64,000 bases of DNA from Ambrosia x helenae (GCA_030844895.1 CM061226.1:49350898-49414897); one strand, 5' to 3'; counted from the first letter of the stretch, positions 10,939-22,909 are shown. Notes: a model not told the origin generated them from the sequence alone. Translations and numbers: made by a program.

Positions 10939-12112
10939 GATGAGTCTTTGTTCAAGATGGTTGATCTTTTTGAACCAGGATCTGTCTGCACGATTTATTT
11001 TGCCAATCGGATCTGGGTGACGTGTTTTGGTGGACTACGCAATTTTGTACTTGAGGAGGCCCACAAGTCTAAGTACTCGGTTCACCCTGGAGCTGACAAA
11101 ATGTACAAAGACGTGAAGGAATTCTATTGGTGGCCCAACCTTAAGGGTGAAATTGCAACATACGCCAGCCGATGCCTTACCTGTTCGAAGGTCAAAGCTG
11201 AGTATCAGAAGCCATCCGGTCTACTGCAGCAACCTGAGATTCCCGTTTGGAAATGAGAACTAATCTTTGTGGATTTCATCACCATACTACCTAAGACGTC
11301 CAATGGTCACGACACGATTTGGGTAATTGTTGACAGGTTGACAAAGTCTGCACATTTCCTGCCAATCAAGGAAACCGACAAGTTGGAGAAACTCGCCAAG
11401 CTGTATATCAAGGAAAATGTGACTAGGCATGGTGTGCCTGTCTCAATCATTTCTGACCGAGACAGTCGATTGACTTCCCGATTTTGGCAAACACTTATGG
11501 ATGCACTAGGCTCTCTCTTGGATATGAGCATAGGCTATCACCCACAAACCGATGGCCAGAGCAAGCAGGCTATCCAAACCTTGGAAGACCTGCACCATTC
11601 TTGCGTAATTGATTTCGGTGGAAATTGGGATTCTCATTTACCCTTGGTTGAAGTCTCTTACAACAACAATTACCATACCAGCATCAAGGCTGCCCCATTT
11701 GAAGCGTTATATGGACGTTAGTGTAGATCTCTTTTATGTTTGGCGGAATTTGGAGACAAATATTTGACTAGGCCCGAGTTAATTCAAGGAACAACCGATA
11801 AGATCTTTCAGATCCGTGATCGTTTGAAAGCTGCTCAAGATCGTCAAAAGAGCTATGTTGATCGCCGTTGCAAACCACTCGTATTTCAGGTTGGCGATAA
11901 GGTACTCTTAAAAGTCTCACCATGGAAGGGTGTACCACGGTTTGGTAACTGTGGGAAGCTTAACCTCCGATACATAGGTCCTTTCGAAATACTTTCTAGG
12001 ATTGGTCCCGTGGAATACAAGCTCAAGTTACCGGAAGAGCTCAATGGTTTTCATGACACGTTCCACGCGTCCAATCTTAAGAAGTGTTTATCCGATGAAT
12101 CTTTGATCATTT
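10939..12112 (+). pseudogene. Gypsy integrase and C-terminal pol (F), broken
   Basis: The frame starts in mid-pol and shows the HHCC zinc domain (EEAHKSKYSVHPG ... CLTCSKVKAEY). The integrase core follows with MDFITILP (after a stop), VDRLTKSAHF and SDRDSRLTS. In-frame stops interrupt it: TGA where relatives have Trp (WK-stop-EL, near 11254) and TAG after ALYGR (near 11719). The third catalytic residue, Glu in GQSERTIQT of G1, is Lys here (GQSKQAIQT), so the enzyme would be inactive. A GPY/F-type module with WKGVPRFG and YIGPFEIL follows, then NLKKCLSDESLI, where element Y interrupts it. Confidence 0.9.
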
Positions 12113-12299
12113 TGTAACATCACACAATTTTATATATATATATATATATAGAACTCCCTCGTTTATTCATCCGATTCATGTTTACATTATCTTTCCCATC
12201 CATTTTATTAATTTTTTGTTTAAATAATGACTTATAATCAATATTAAATTTGATTTTATTAAAAATTCTGATTTAAAAATGTTAAAAAAAATGTTTGCC

Positions 12300-12372
12300 T
12301 AAGCCAGGATTCGAACCCGAGTCCCTGGCGGGCTAAACCTTAACCACACCACACAAACCACTACACCATTTG
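12300..12372 (-). other. tRNA-like module inside LTR Y
   Basis: On the minus strand TGGTGTAGTGG (A-box-like) is followed by GGTTCGAATCC, a full B-box match. The second LTR carries the same module at about 16010-16085. The T-arm does not pair well, so this is a relic or a pol III promoter-like motif rather than a tRNA gene. Confidence 0.45.
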
Positions 12373-12417
12373 GTGTTTTGTGATGTTAATTAAAACCAAT
12401 TAAACTTAAACCCTTTC

Positions 12418-12612
12418 AAGGTCCCTTAGTCAAACCTGAAAAGTCAAACGTAGTCTCTTAGTCGAGTCAAGTCAAAGTGTTAGTAAATATGGTCTCCTAG
12501 TCAAGTCAAAGTGTTAGTAAATATGGTCTTCTAGTTAAGTCAAAGTTGTTCCTAAATTCTAGCCTAGTCAAAGTAGTCCCTAATTACAACTCCAATTTCT
12601 ACACTATAAATA
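12418..12612 (+). promoter_or_regulatory. W-box-like array upstream of LTR Y TATA
   Basis: About eight AGTCAA motifs (reverse complement TTGACT, the WRKY W-box core) lie between 12427 and 12570. They sit within 190 bases upstream of a TATAAATA box at 12605-12612. The second LTR repeats the arrangement at 16135-16321. WRKY-driven expression is inferred only from the motif. Confidence 0.55.
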
Positions 12613-13474
12613 CAATAACCTACCATTCAACTCTTTATAACATTCAATAAAAAAAACATTATTATCCCATCTCCCACATACTAAAGTTTACATCCATCAT
12701 TATCTCCTCTAGCTAGTTCCGAGTTTTCTAAGGCATTATTACTAAGTGTTTGCACGCTCAAGAAAACGCACGAACTCATTAAGCACCTAAGGTGAGTTTT
12801 ACATAGCCCCTTTTACCATTTCACTATTTTGGGGTGAAACATGTTACAACATCAATTTACAATTCAATCATAAGTGTCTATGTGTTATTCTATGTTGCAT
12901 TATGTCTTAAACATTACTAGGGTAAGCACATTATTCTAGCATAATCATTAACATTGATCAGCCGACGGTATACAATGATAGATCTATTGGACTGACAATC
13001 CCACCTGGATACGTGTACCTCCTACATAGGTAGCGTGGGTGATTGTTATCGAATTTATAACATAATCGAGTGAACCATGAGCGTATGGGATGGACCACAA
13101 TATTCTAGTCACAAGGTTTGATTATGCACTCGATTTACCCGATGGTTTTGTTTTCACATATGGACTAGACTTGCCATGACACTCGAATTGTACAAGTTTT
13201 TATTCAATATTCAAACCTATGTAATTCTCACCAACTTTTGTTGACCCAAAATATTTTCAAACTTAACATGTTTCAGGATATAGCTTTCTTGAAGATTAGA
13301 GTTAATGCTTGAAGATGTGTATCTAGTATTTTTCATTTTGATGTACAAATTCTTTTAGAACAATTGTATGTAATTTATGTAATCAATTAATGAAATTTAT
13401 TATTTACCATGAGCTACTGAACAATCGTCAATACGTGACATCCCGATGTTTCCGCCATCGGTTGGGGTGTTACA

Positions 13475-15823
13475 GATTGGTATCAGAGCCAGGTTTATAG
13501 GGAATTAGGTTATTAGAAAAATAATCTAGTCTATAACCATAGGATTATAACCAGTACTTGCTCCTTTTAATTGCAACTCTACTTGTTTCTATTCTCTACC
13601 TCTATCCTACTTCTTATCCCTACTTTAGTCCTTACAAGATGTTTGCTCTCCATAACTGGAACAAAATTCTCAGATCCTAACCTGAAATACCTTATAAATC
13701 TCGCCGAAGCTCTATATTCCAATAACGAACACGTGCAATCTGGAAGGGTGAACGCCTGTATTCTAAGTTCTGTCTAGGAATGGCATTGCGCATAAATCCC
13801 AATCAGACGAGGGACTCGGATGCCTACCTGGGAATTCTCGGGATGAGTGTTCACTTATAGGCTAAAGCATGTCTTCACTATGTTATTAGAATCTAGAAGC
13901 TTTGATAAGTCAACGTTTTCGTTTATTCGTTTTAATTAATGAATAAATGATTACACTCACTTTCCTTAAAACTAAGCTCTAAAATCTCAAAATTTTACAG
14001 CTTAAATCAATCCCATTTCCTAATCATATATGGATTTCACAATCACATTTCATCTTACCATCTTAGCCACATGTTTGATTATTTTCAACACCCTCCCCAA
14101 ATCATATTATTTCATTTTTCAACATGTTACATATTTCTAAACTGTAACCTCATAACCTGGGTAGACCCTAGCCCAACACTAAAGATTTCTTAATATTGTC
14201 AAAATTTTCATCACCTATAAACCATGGAAAATACATATTTTTGTTATAAGATATCCTCAAACTTAATTTCTAAATCCAAATGTTTATTCATTAGCATAAC
14301 AAAGGATTTGTGATATAATGTCACCTTGATCTATAAAACCTAACGTCGTGTTTAAAATCTTCGACTAAACTAAAATATTCTGATCTAAAGCCACTTAGTT
14401 TGTACTATTTAGCAACTTTTGTTTTATATAAGAAACCAGTTTTAAAAAGAAAAAATGATAAGATATTTCCATTCTCATGAACAAAATTTAATCTCCATTG
14501 CCACCTAATTATTTTCAACTTGTTCGAACTTTTACAATTTTTGGTATTTATCACAATCATGTTTTCTCATACGCTAGATTCTAACCTTTGATCCAAACCC
14601 CACGATTTACACTGCTACATAATCTCCTTACTATAAAATAAACCCTTTATCAACTATTTTCACGTTCACTATCTTTCATAACCTTGATGATGCTTTGAGT
14701 TCTTCATCATCCTCTCAAGAACTAAATTCATATTCTTCACCTTCTGGAACATGAACTTGATCCCTATGATAATCAGACTATTGAAAACTTGATTGTTCGT
14801 TGCATCAAACTTGATTCTTAGTTATACATGAGGATTTGATTATCTACTTGAACATTTGATTATTCATGATACTTGAAAGCATGGAATATAAACTATTTGC
14901 TATAAACACACCTACAGTCATTAATCTTGTCTAGGACAACTCTATTACAACTCGCATGCTATACTTGATGCATTTACAAACTCACTTACATGTATATATT
15001 ACGAACTTGCAACTTATGTGTTAAATAAAAAACAATTGTTACACTTAATCAAACAACTGGTAGAGGATGAAGTACTTGCTCAACAGTTAGTAGAGTACCT
15101 AACAACCTGCTCAACGATTGGTAGAGGTCATCATGCCTGCTCAACAGTCGGTAGAGGTTCTAATAACCTGCTCAACGACTGGTAGAGGCTATCGCACCGG
15201 CTCAACAATCGGCAGAGGTTCCTACTCACTGACTGGTAGAGGTCTTTTCCTGCTCAACAGTTGGACTCATTTTTGGATACATCATACATGTAATTTGATA
15301 CAAAGATTTATTAGACTCATTGATACAAAGATTCAATCACAAGGTTATTTTGCATTACTTACATATGTGTTTAGAGTCATAGAAGGACACAAAACCCTAA
15401 TGTAAGGTAAATTGGTGATTGCGGTCCGGAACGTAATCATGAATTTACAGGTACGTTAAGGTAGTATGGAATTCTATAAAGGTTTTCGGTAGATAATCAA
15501 TTATAAACTCTAGTTACCTGGTAGTTCATTTAGTCTTTATATAGTCAATCAACTCATGCATTTCTTTCCTAACACTTAAGTTTAGTGTTTTGCTAGATTC
15601 TTATTCTCCTTGCTATTTCAGACGAACCTAATCCAACCCTTAAAACTCACACATATCAAACCTTTTATCCAAATTATTTGAAACAGATTATTCTATTACC
15701 TATAAATTCATGTCGTGCCTTAACCCAAATTTTCCAAACCCAGTTGACTTAATTTCTACCTAATCATCCTCAACCCTGTTTTTTAATAAACTTCGAGACG
15801 AAGTTCCTAAAAGTAGGGGAGAC
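13475..15823 (+). other. Element Y non-coding interior with minisatellite
   Basis: Only short, unconvincing frames occur. From about 15050 to 15270 a degenerate tandem motif CTCAACNNTYGGTAGAGG repeats roughly every 30-40 bases, about six times. The last 40 bases (GAGACGAAGTTCCTAAAAG) resemble the tail of gypsy elements just before the polypurine tract. Confidence 0.75.
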
Positions 15824-17182
15824 TGTAACATCACACAATTTTTTATATATATATATATATAGAACTCCCTCGTTTATTCATCTGATTCATGTTTACATTA
15901 TCTTTCCCATCCATTTTATTAATTTTTGTTTAAATAATGACTTATAATCAGTATTAAATTGGATTTTATTAAATATTCTGATTTAAAAATGTTAAAAAAA
16001 TGTTTGCCTGAGCCAGGATTCGAACCCGAGTCCATGGCGGGCTAAACCTTAACCACACCACACAAACCACTACACCATTTGGTGTTTTGTGATGTTACTT
16101 AAAACCAATTAAACTTAAACCCTTTTAAGGTCCCTTAGTCAAACCTGAAAAGTCAAACGTAGTCTCTTAGTCAAGTCAAGTCAAAGTGTTAGTAAATATG
16201 GTCTCCTAGTCAAGTCAAAGTGTTAGTAAATATGGTCTTCTAGTCAAGTCAAAGTTGTTCCTAAATTCTAGCCTAGTCAAAGTAGTCCCTAATTACAACT
16301 CCAATTTCTACACTATAAATACAATAGCCTACCATTCAACTCTTTATAACATTCAATAAAAAAAAACATTATTATCCCATCTCCCACATACTAAAGTTTA
16401 CATCCATCATTATCTCCTCTAGCTAGTTCCGAGTTTTCCAAGGCATTATTACTAAGTGTTTGCACGCTCAAGAAAACGCACGAACTCATTAAGCACCTAA
16501 GGTGGGTTTTACATAGCCCCTTTTACCATTTCACTATTTTGGCGTGAAACATGTTACAACATCAATTTACAATTCAATCATAAGTGTCTATGTGTTATTC
16601 TATGTTGCATTATGTCTTAAACATTACTAGGGTAAGCACATTATTCTAGCATAATCATTAACATTGATCAGCCGACGGTATACAATGATAGATCTATTGG
16701 ACTGACAATCCCACCTGGATACGTGTACCTCCTACATAGGTAGCGTGGGTGATTGTTATCGAATTTATAACATAATCGAGTGAACCATGAGCGTATGGGA
16801 TGGACCACAATATTCTAGTCACAAGGTTTGATTATGCACTCGATTTACCGATGGTTTTGTTTTCACATATGGACTAGACTTGCCATGACACTCGAATTGT
16901 ACAAGTTTTTATTCAATATTCAAACCTATGTAATTCTCACCAACTTTTGTTGACCCAAAATATTTTCAAACTTAACATGTTTCAGGATATAGCTTTCTTG
17001 AAGATTAGAGTTAATGCTTGAAGATGTGTATCTAGTATTTTTCATTTTGATGTACAAATTCTTTTAGAACAATTGTATGTAATTTATGTAATCAATTAAT
17101 GAAATTTATTATTTACCATGAGCTAATGAACAATCGTCAATACGTGACATCCCGATGTTTCCGCCATCGGTTGGATGTTACG
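15824..17182 (+). repeat. Element Y 3' LTR
   Basis: It is nearly identical to 12113-13474 by eye, with scattered substitutions and short indels in A/T runs. The terminal A has become G at 17182, and the possible splice donor GTGAGT reads GTGGGT at 16502. The F pol resumes at 17183. Confidence 0.9.
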
Positions 17183-17404
17183 CATTCCCCTCGAAGAAAT
17201 TCACATCAATGATCAATTCCACTTTATTGAGAAGGAGCCGAACAAAACTTATCAACGTCAGATGGAATGCAAAACGCAGACCCGAATTTACATAGGAACG
17301 TGAAGACCAGATGAGACGTAAGTATGCCGCTCTTTTTCCCAAGACTGCTGAGAGCAGTAAGAAAACTCGATATCGTGGACGAAATTCCAAAAACAAGGTG
17401 AGAA
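17183..17404 (+). pseudogene. Gypsy pol tail, chromodomain-like end (F)
   Basis: This is the continuation of the F pol after element Y. It encodes IPLEEIHINDQF, matching IVPLEEIKVDD in G1. In a shifted frame come VRWN and EFT, a TAG, then EREDQM and KYAALFPK, matching the chromodomain-like C-terminus of Tekay/Del elements. About 40 bases seem to be missing between them relative to G1. The Trp of the TWERE motif is replaced by a stop. Confidence 0.8.
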
Positions 17405-19484
17405 TGTGACACCAGTCAATGATCAAAGTCAACATCCATGCGCAATTTTCTTATTATTGTCATTTCATGTGTATATTGGACACTTTTGCACACATTATAC
17501 CCCCACCCCCAAGTCTAGTAAAGCCCGAGTTATTGTAGAAATGCAATAGATTGTCCGTTTATGCATACAACGCCCGGAATGTACAAGACAATTACCGTTG
17601 ACCAGGCAAGCCAATCACACGCTCAACAGAGAGCAACCAGATACCCGATTACCACACATAAACAAAACAGCAATACATGACGTGACAATACCAAAGTGGA
17701 AAATTACACCATCCACTCAATCCCAAACAATTTAAAACATGTTTTATAAGGTTAACACCCACACACATCACGAAACACTACCAAGGAACAAGCATGTGTA
17801 ATCCCAAGCTAATAAGGCCCAATAACACATGAATAACTCCTCAATAACATATGTATATATATCCTACATGATCACAAATATTATCATATGTTAATATCCA
17901 ATAACTAAGTTCCATTGATAATGGGTAATTATAACACACCATATGCCACATATATCCATGTAAATTCGGCCATATCTACACCTACATATATGCACAAACA
18001 ACATATCGATCTAGTGAACTAAGTATGATAACTCTATGTTAGCATACACACATATATACTCGGCCATCCATCCATGATGCCATTTCCATATCCATGCTAT
18101 GTCAAACCAACTCACACATGTGTGTGTGTGACTAGGCCTTGTTTTCCTAACACCCCTTTCCAATGTTTGGTTCATTGCCACATTTATCTTGATCTTACTA
18201 CACATGGGCCGAAAGAATGGGACAAGAACGAGAGCACCTCAATTGACTAATACTTCTTAAACCAATGTGGGAATAGGACAATGATGCACACAAAACCCCC
18301 AAGAATGACAATTAACTCTTTTGAGGAGATACACAATCTGCCTATAGCTCCAAGAGAAGAAGACAATGTTTGAGTTGGCACATAAACACTAAACCATGCT
18401 AGTTTTCCTTAAACATAACAACATTAAAGGAGATGAGACTTACCCCATTTGTTTTTGTCATCACTCCAATCGACCACTATATAAGAAGGTGTGGTGATCA
18501 ACCTCACTTCACACATAAACTCTCTCTTTCTTTATCTTGTTAACTCTCGGCCAAACACTATCACCCCAAGACAATACCCATTTCCCTTCTAAGCACCAAG
18601 ACACGAGATTTGCAAGCTCAAGTGGAGGTTAGAAGGTCCCATCAATCGGCTTTCACATTGCTTCGACTAGGTAAGTTAACTAACTACAACCTCACTTCTA
18701 GTCCACCATAAATCAATCGGCCCTCATGTTAACCTGATCCCCGACCCTTGAACACCATGTACTCGACCCTACAACACACCAAAGATAGTTATTTTTGAAG
18801 GAATTATCTTGTTATTATAGATTGATACCGATTTAAAGCACATATGTACATTTGTATATATGATTCGCATATGAACTAACCACACACAAATGTGACACAA
18901 ACTAGCTTAGATAATACACCCACATAGTGATCACTATTTTATAAACCACACTCGGCTTTTATAAGTGTCAAGAAATCGATTTTGAACCAAGACATGTATG
19001 TATATATGTATATATATACATACTCGACACTATATCACACTTTGAGAATAATTATACTTGATTTCCTTAATGACACAATAGCAGACACTTGTGGTCATTA
19101 AATTGTACATTGGTAATCGCAAACGAGTTGTTTTGGATGCTTAAAACAATTGGATTTAGAACAAGATTAATGAAAGCTTTTGGCTATGCTATGATAACAT
19201 ATGTTAACTTAACCATAACATGTGTTAATACCCTCTTTTGACATTAAAAGACATAAACATATGTTAAAACATTCATTTTTCTATAAAACAACTACACGTG
19301 TTGAGATTGGGATTATTCTACACCCATGATGACGTCTGGGAATCACGAAACTGTATATATTGCAAAGTACACATGAAACAAGAATAAATGTCACGTGCAC
19401 AAACTATGACCCACATAACTAACATCAGGGTCCACAAGTCGGGTGAACAACTTGTATGATAAACGACGAGAACGCACAACTTAC
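17405..19484 (+). repeat. Element F 3' LTR, truncated by K
   Basis: It starts TGTGACACC right after a purine-rich stretch, as in G1. A TATA box (CTATATAAG) lies at about 18477-18485, followed by a leader with a strong splice-donor match AG|GTAAGT at 18671. I see no gene. The short ORFs across it have no recognisable domain. It ends where the K LTR begins at 19485. Confidence 0.6.
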
Positions 19485-19735
19485 TGTCACACCCCGCCTA
19501 GGCGAAAACACGTGATACGACACGAAAGGTTTCAAGCATAAGATTCGAGCAAACATTCAAAATAATTTAATATTAAAAATACCAAGTTTGTTCAACAAAG
19601 ACAACCATCACAAAGTATTGTTTTGAGCCAAACACATGATCATAAGTTTTAAAGACACAAAAGAGGATAGTTGTGAATGAATGCCCAAATATTTCCCAAG
19701 TCCCATCCATAGCTTTAGTTACCTGAAAGATATGC
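19485..19735 (-). repeat. K LTR (minus-strand gypsy), end fragment
   Basis: The plus strand reads TGTCACACCCCGCC, the reverse complement of the typical gypsy LTR end GGGTGTGACA. The other part of this LTR lies at 62749-64000, beyond element H. The minus-strand sequence at 19725-19722 reads TTTCAG|G, the same acceptor-like position as in G1 LTRs. Confidence 0.7.
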
Positions 19736-20319
19736 TGATGTGCCAAAAAATTGCTATGTTTTCACCCACAATTACCACCTGTTTTAGGGTCTAAATCGTG
19801 CTTTTATCTTTGTTTTATCATGATTTATCTTAATTTGTTGATAAATGCAGATTTGGAGGCCCGGTGACGAAAAGAAATGAAAACCCGCACAAAACGGCCC
19901 AAAAAGACGGAGAATTGAAGACTTTGAAGATCTTCCAGACATGGCACGACCGTGCTCACGGATGCAGCCTTCCCGGGTTAACAAGTCAACATTTCCAAGT
20001 CAAAGGAGGTCAATTTCAGGATTCCGGGAAGTGCAGGGGCATGCATAACGATGAAGCACGGCCGTGCTTTGCTCTAGCGTGTTCTCCAGGGCAAAAACTG
20101 GCCAAGACTGACAAGGCAGTTAGCCCCCAGGACAAGCACGGGCATGCCACAGGGGATTGCACGGACGTGCTCAGTAACAACCCGACATCTGTTGTACAAA
20201 GGACTCTGCAACAGTACCCGTTGTCGTGCATGGGCGTGCCAGAATGTTGTCGATGGTGTGTAAGAGCTTAAATGCCCATAAATAGAGGCCTCCACCCCAC
20301 ATTTTGAAGCATCCCTTTC
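19736..20319 (+). repeat. Element H 5' LTR, first part
   Basis: It begins TGATGTGCCAAAAAATTGC, matching the 3' LTR start at 43496. It is interrupted after CATCCCTTTC by G1 and resumes at 32236 with CACTCGCAATCC a few bases in. The uninterrupted order is seen at 44060-44090. Confidence 0.9.
19940..20288 (+). promoter_or_regulatory. CACGGCCGTGC palindrome array and TATA (H LTR)
   Basis: Variants of GCACGGCCGTGC (GCACGACCGTGC, GCACGGACGTGC, GCATGGGCGTGCC and others) recur about eight times from 19945 to 20240. They lie just upstream of CATAAATAGAGG near 20277-20288, a likely TATA box. The 3' LTR repeats this at about 43698-44034. Confidence 0.6.
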
Positions 20320-20696
20320 TGTGACACCCGACATATTTGGCTTAAACATTTTAGTAACATCTAAGTCTACCTTAGCGGGAAACGTTTATAAACGGACTTA
20401 GGTTAGTTGAGTCGGGTCAAGTTAGGATTGTCCAGGGTTCAATGATCTGGAGAATCATTGGGAGTCGTCTTGGGAATACACTAGTACCGGGTCCCGTTGT
20501 TGGTGAAATTACATGAACTAATTAAGTGTATATGTAGATTAACTGTCGTGTGGTGGATTATATGCATAGATGTGTTTAAACAATGTGTAGATACTCATCT
20601 ATGCTTAAATATGTTAAACATAGACTAAGGTTGCATGCTCATATGTTAAGGTGCGTCAAACACGACAAACTGGAAAACTAGAAAACATAGGTCCTG

Positions 20697-20884
20697 GTTC
20701 GACCACTTCGAGTGGGCGAACCTGGAAATATGTTTTGGTTTGACCCTTTGTAAAGGGGCGAACCTGGGATATGGATTTGAAAGAATTTCATTTGACCAGG
20801 CCATGCTACATTCGACCCCATGAAAGGGTCGAAGGAGGCTACATTCGACCATTGACAGGGGTCGAAGGTGGACCAGTATAAATA
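20697..20884 (+). promoter_or_regulatory. TTCGACC/GGTCGAA dyads upstream of G1 TATA
   Basis: Four dyads occur in 175 bases: GGTTCGACC with GGGCGAACC, TTTGACCC with GGGGCGAACC, TTCGACCC with GGGTCGAA, and TTCGACC with GGTCGAA. Loops are about 7-14 bases. The TATA box follows at 20877. The 3' LTR has the same at 30005-30192, where the second dyad reads TTCGACCC. Confidence 0.65.
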
Positions 20885-22156
20885 CCAAACTTTGTCATTT
20901 TTCACCATTTCACAAACCCTAACCGTCTCAAAACACTCTCAAACGATTTTAATCACTAAGGAAGGAGTTTTTGCTCGTCTTTTTCATAATCTAACCTATC
21001 AACAACATCTAAACAAGAATCCAAGGTGTGTTCTTAATCCTAAATCTTTTTAAGGCATTTTAATTCGTTTTTATCTAACCCTAAATGTCCAGATCTGTTC
21101 TAAGGAAGTCTTTATCAATAAAAACCTTTTAAACATCTTTCTAAACCTAAACCCTATCATTAGACATAGGTTTTGTATCAATAAACATGTGTTAATTATG
21201 TGTTATGTGATGTTGTTATGTGTTGTTTAATGATTTGCTGCTGTTCTAATGCTAGAAACATGATCTAGGGCTGCTATGAATGATAGTTTAGGATTGTAAA
21301 AGGTTATAATTTGATAGATGATGATATCAAGTCTAATTTGGGGATTTTATGAAATCTAGGGCTTGTGCATGTTAGTATTATCAATAAAATGATTGGGGGT
21401 TTTCAATTACAAGATAAACTGAGCATTTGTATATGATTATGGATTGGTATTAAAAATTTTCCAAACTGGGTAAAGATTACATGCATGATGTGACACTTCC
21501 ATAATCTTTGCCATTTTGGGAAAGGGCTGAAACGAATAGGTTTTGGAGCAAAAGTTGGTGGGGTTTTGTAGGGATAAGTTATACATGCTTGACTACAGTG
21601 TTTGATGATGCTTTTAGATATTTCGAATGTCTTTGAAGCGTTTTTAGGGAAATTTATCTAACATGGTCGAACCTGGGCTCATTCGACCAAACGAATGGTC
21701 GAATGAGAGATTCCAGGGTCGAACCTGGAAAATGTTTGGGCGAACCAGATAAAACGGTCGAACGTGGCATCAAACGGGTGAAGGAGACACTAAACGAGCG
21801 AAGGAGACTTAAAAAGGGCGAAGGAGAATTATTTGCCTGGTTCGACCATTCTGATGTAAAAATTAGATTTTTGATACAAACTAAGTGTTTTATGCTTGAA
21901 CCTTGTGTGTAATCTATGTGTACTTGATTAGTTAGGGTAATGAGTCACCAACGGGATGTCGGGTCGGTCTAGTGTGTCGGTTGAACATTTAACACGCTTT
22001 AAAACATACTTGGTTACGTACTGGACAATCGGGGGCTAGATAACCTTATGATTATTAGTCGGAACACTTATGTGAACATTTTGATAGATCTCCGGTAGAG
22101 TGATTTTCAAGGGCTTAGCATTTTACTAGTTACCGAAGAACGCTATCTAAAGATAG

Positions 22157-22625
22157 GTGAGTTCACGGCCCCACTTTTACAACTTTAACTTTTGGGGGAG
22201 AAAACATGCGCTAAACTACTTTGGTAACATATGTCATACTATGGTTTTAACTTTGTATTGCTATACGATCTTTAAAAGTCTCGGGGAAAACCATGAATGT
22301 GCGGGGATGCATAACGGGGGAAGTGTGGATAGATCTATTGGGCGTGACCTGCCCCACTCGTCGGCTTGGAGGGCCGGGCGGGTGCATATTGTCTCGAACT
22401 GGTAACATTGGTATCATGCTGAACATTTGGGCTGAACATTGCTAAACGTGTCTAGTAATGGTTTTCCAATCGTAGTAGTAATAAAACATACGCCTAGCTA
22501 GCGTACTTGGTGACATTGGTATAGTATGGGCATGGTAACGTTTTGGTAACTTTAGTAACATATTGAACAAACCTGTGAACTCACCAGCATTATATGTTGA
22601 CGTCTTTTTGGCATGTTTTTCTCAG
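22157..22625 (+). other. Possible leader intron in G1 5' LTR
   Basis: The segment is bounded by TAG|GTGAGT and TTTTTCTCAG|GTCGC, good plant splice-site matches. The 3' LTR equivalent is 31478-31967, with donor AAG|GTGAGT. Comparable segments occur in X, Y, Z and K. Splicing is not demonstrated. Confidence 0.45.
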
Positions 22626-22896
22626 GTCGCTAAGGTAGCAACATTGGACTAGGCACACGAGTCTGCATGGCGTCTAGGCTTAGCTTCACGTTTTTGAATA
22701 AAATTGTTTGAACATTGTCGTACATGGTTTTGTAACTGGTTAAATGCTTCCGCTACGATTTTGATAATATGAGAACTATGTTTTGGGTTTTACGTATTCA
22801 TATAGTGATGTTTATTGTGACCGTTGACTTGGATCCTGGTTTGTCATGCGCCTCGCGATAAAACTCCGCAAGTGGAAATTTGAGGGTGTGACAGAT

Positions 22897-22909
22897 TGGT
22901 ATCAGAGCC
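22897..22909 (+). other. G1 tRNA-iMet primer binding site
   Basis: TGGTATCAGAGCC lies three bases after the LTR end and matches the initiator tRNA-Met 3' end. Confidence 0.9.

Larger units (their letters stand above)
12113..13474 (+). repeat. Element Y 5' LTR
   Basis: It runs from TGTAACATCACAC to GGGGTGTTACA and contains a (TA)n run (12131-12150). Other contents are an antisense tRNA-like module (about 12300-12370), an AGTCAAA array (12427-12580), a TATA box (12605-12612) and a possible intron (12792-13276). Confidence 0.92.
12113..17182 (+). mobile_element. Element Y, non-coding gypsy-type LARD, 5.07 kb
   Basis: Two LTRs of about 1.36 kb (12113-13474 and 15824-17182) flank a 2.35 kb interior with no recognisable gag or pol. 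The primer site TGGTATCAGAGCC (initiator Met) lies at 13478-13490, and a purine-rich AAAAGTAGGGGAGA tract precedes the second LTR at 15810-15823. The target duplication is CATTT/CATTC, and the F pol reading continues on both sides. Long LTRs plus a non-coding interior over 4 kb fit a large retrotransposon derivative mobilised by Tekay-type enzymes, which is inference. Confidence 0.9.
10939..19484 (+). mobile_element. Ty3/gypsy element F, broken remnant
   Basis: The remnant consists of the integrase-to-end part of pol (10939-12112 and 17183-17404) and part of its 3' LTR (17405-19484). Its 5' portion is missing beyond LTR X. The pol is split by element Y, with target duplication CATTT (12108-12112) and CATTC (17183-17187). 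Its LTR is interrupted at 19485 by the K LTR. It is a close cousin of G1 in protein sequence, and the most decayed and probably oldest element here. Confidence 0.75.
20320..22893 (+). repeat. G1 5' LTR
   Basis: It runs from TGTGACACCC to GAGGGTGTGACA. Contents are a TTCGACC dyad array (20697-20870), TATAAATA (20877-20884), a second TTCGACC/GGGCGAAGG array (21660-21845) and a possible intron (22157-22625). It differs from the 3' LTR by scattered substitutions and small indels. Confidence 0.93.

Noticed and set aside
15050..15270. CRISPR-like array
   Set aside because: Repeats are degenerate, spacers are partly repetitive, and this is a plant nuclear element; a minisatellite is the better reading.
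16982..20319. Host gene between the gypsy remnants
   Set aside because: 17.4-19.5 kb reads as LTR sequence (TATA, leader, no domain), and the frames at 19.8-20.3 kb lie in the H LTR and repeat at 43.7-44.1 kb.
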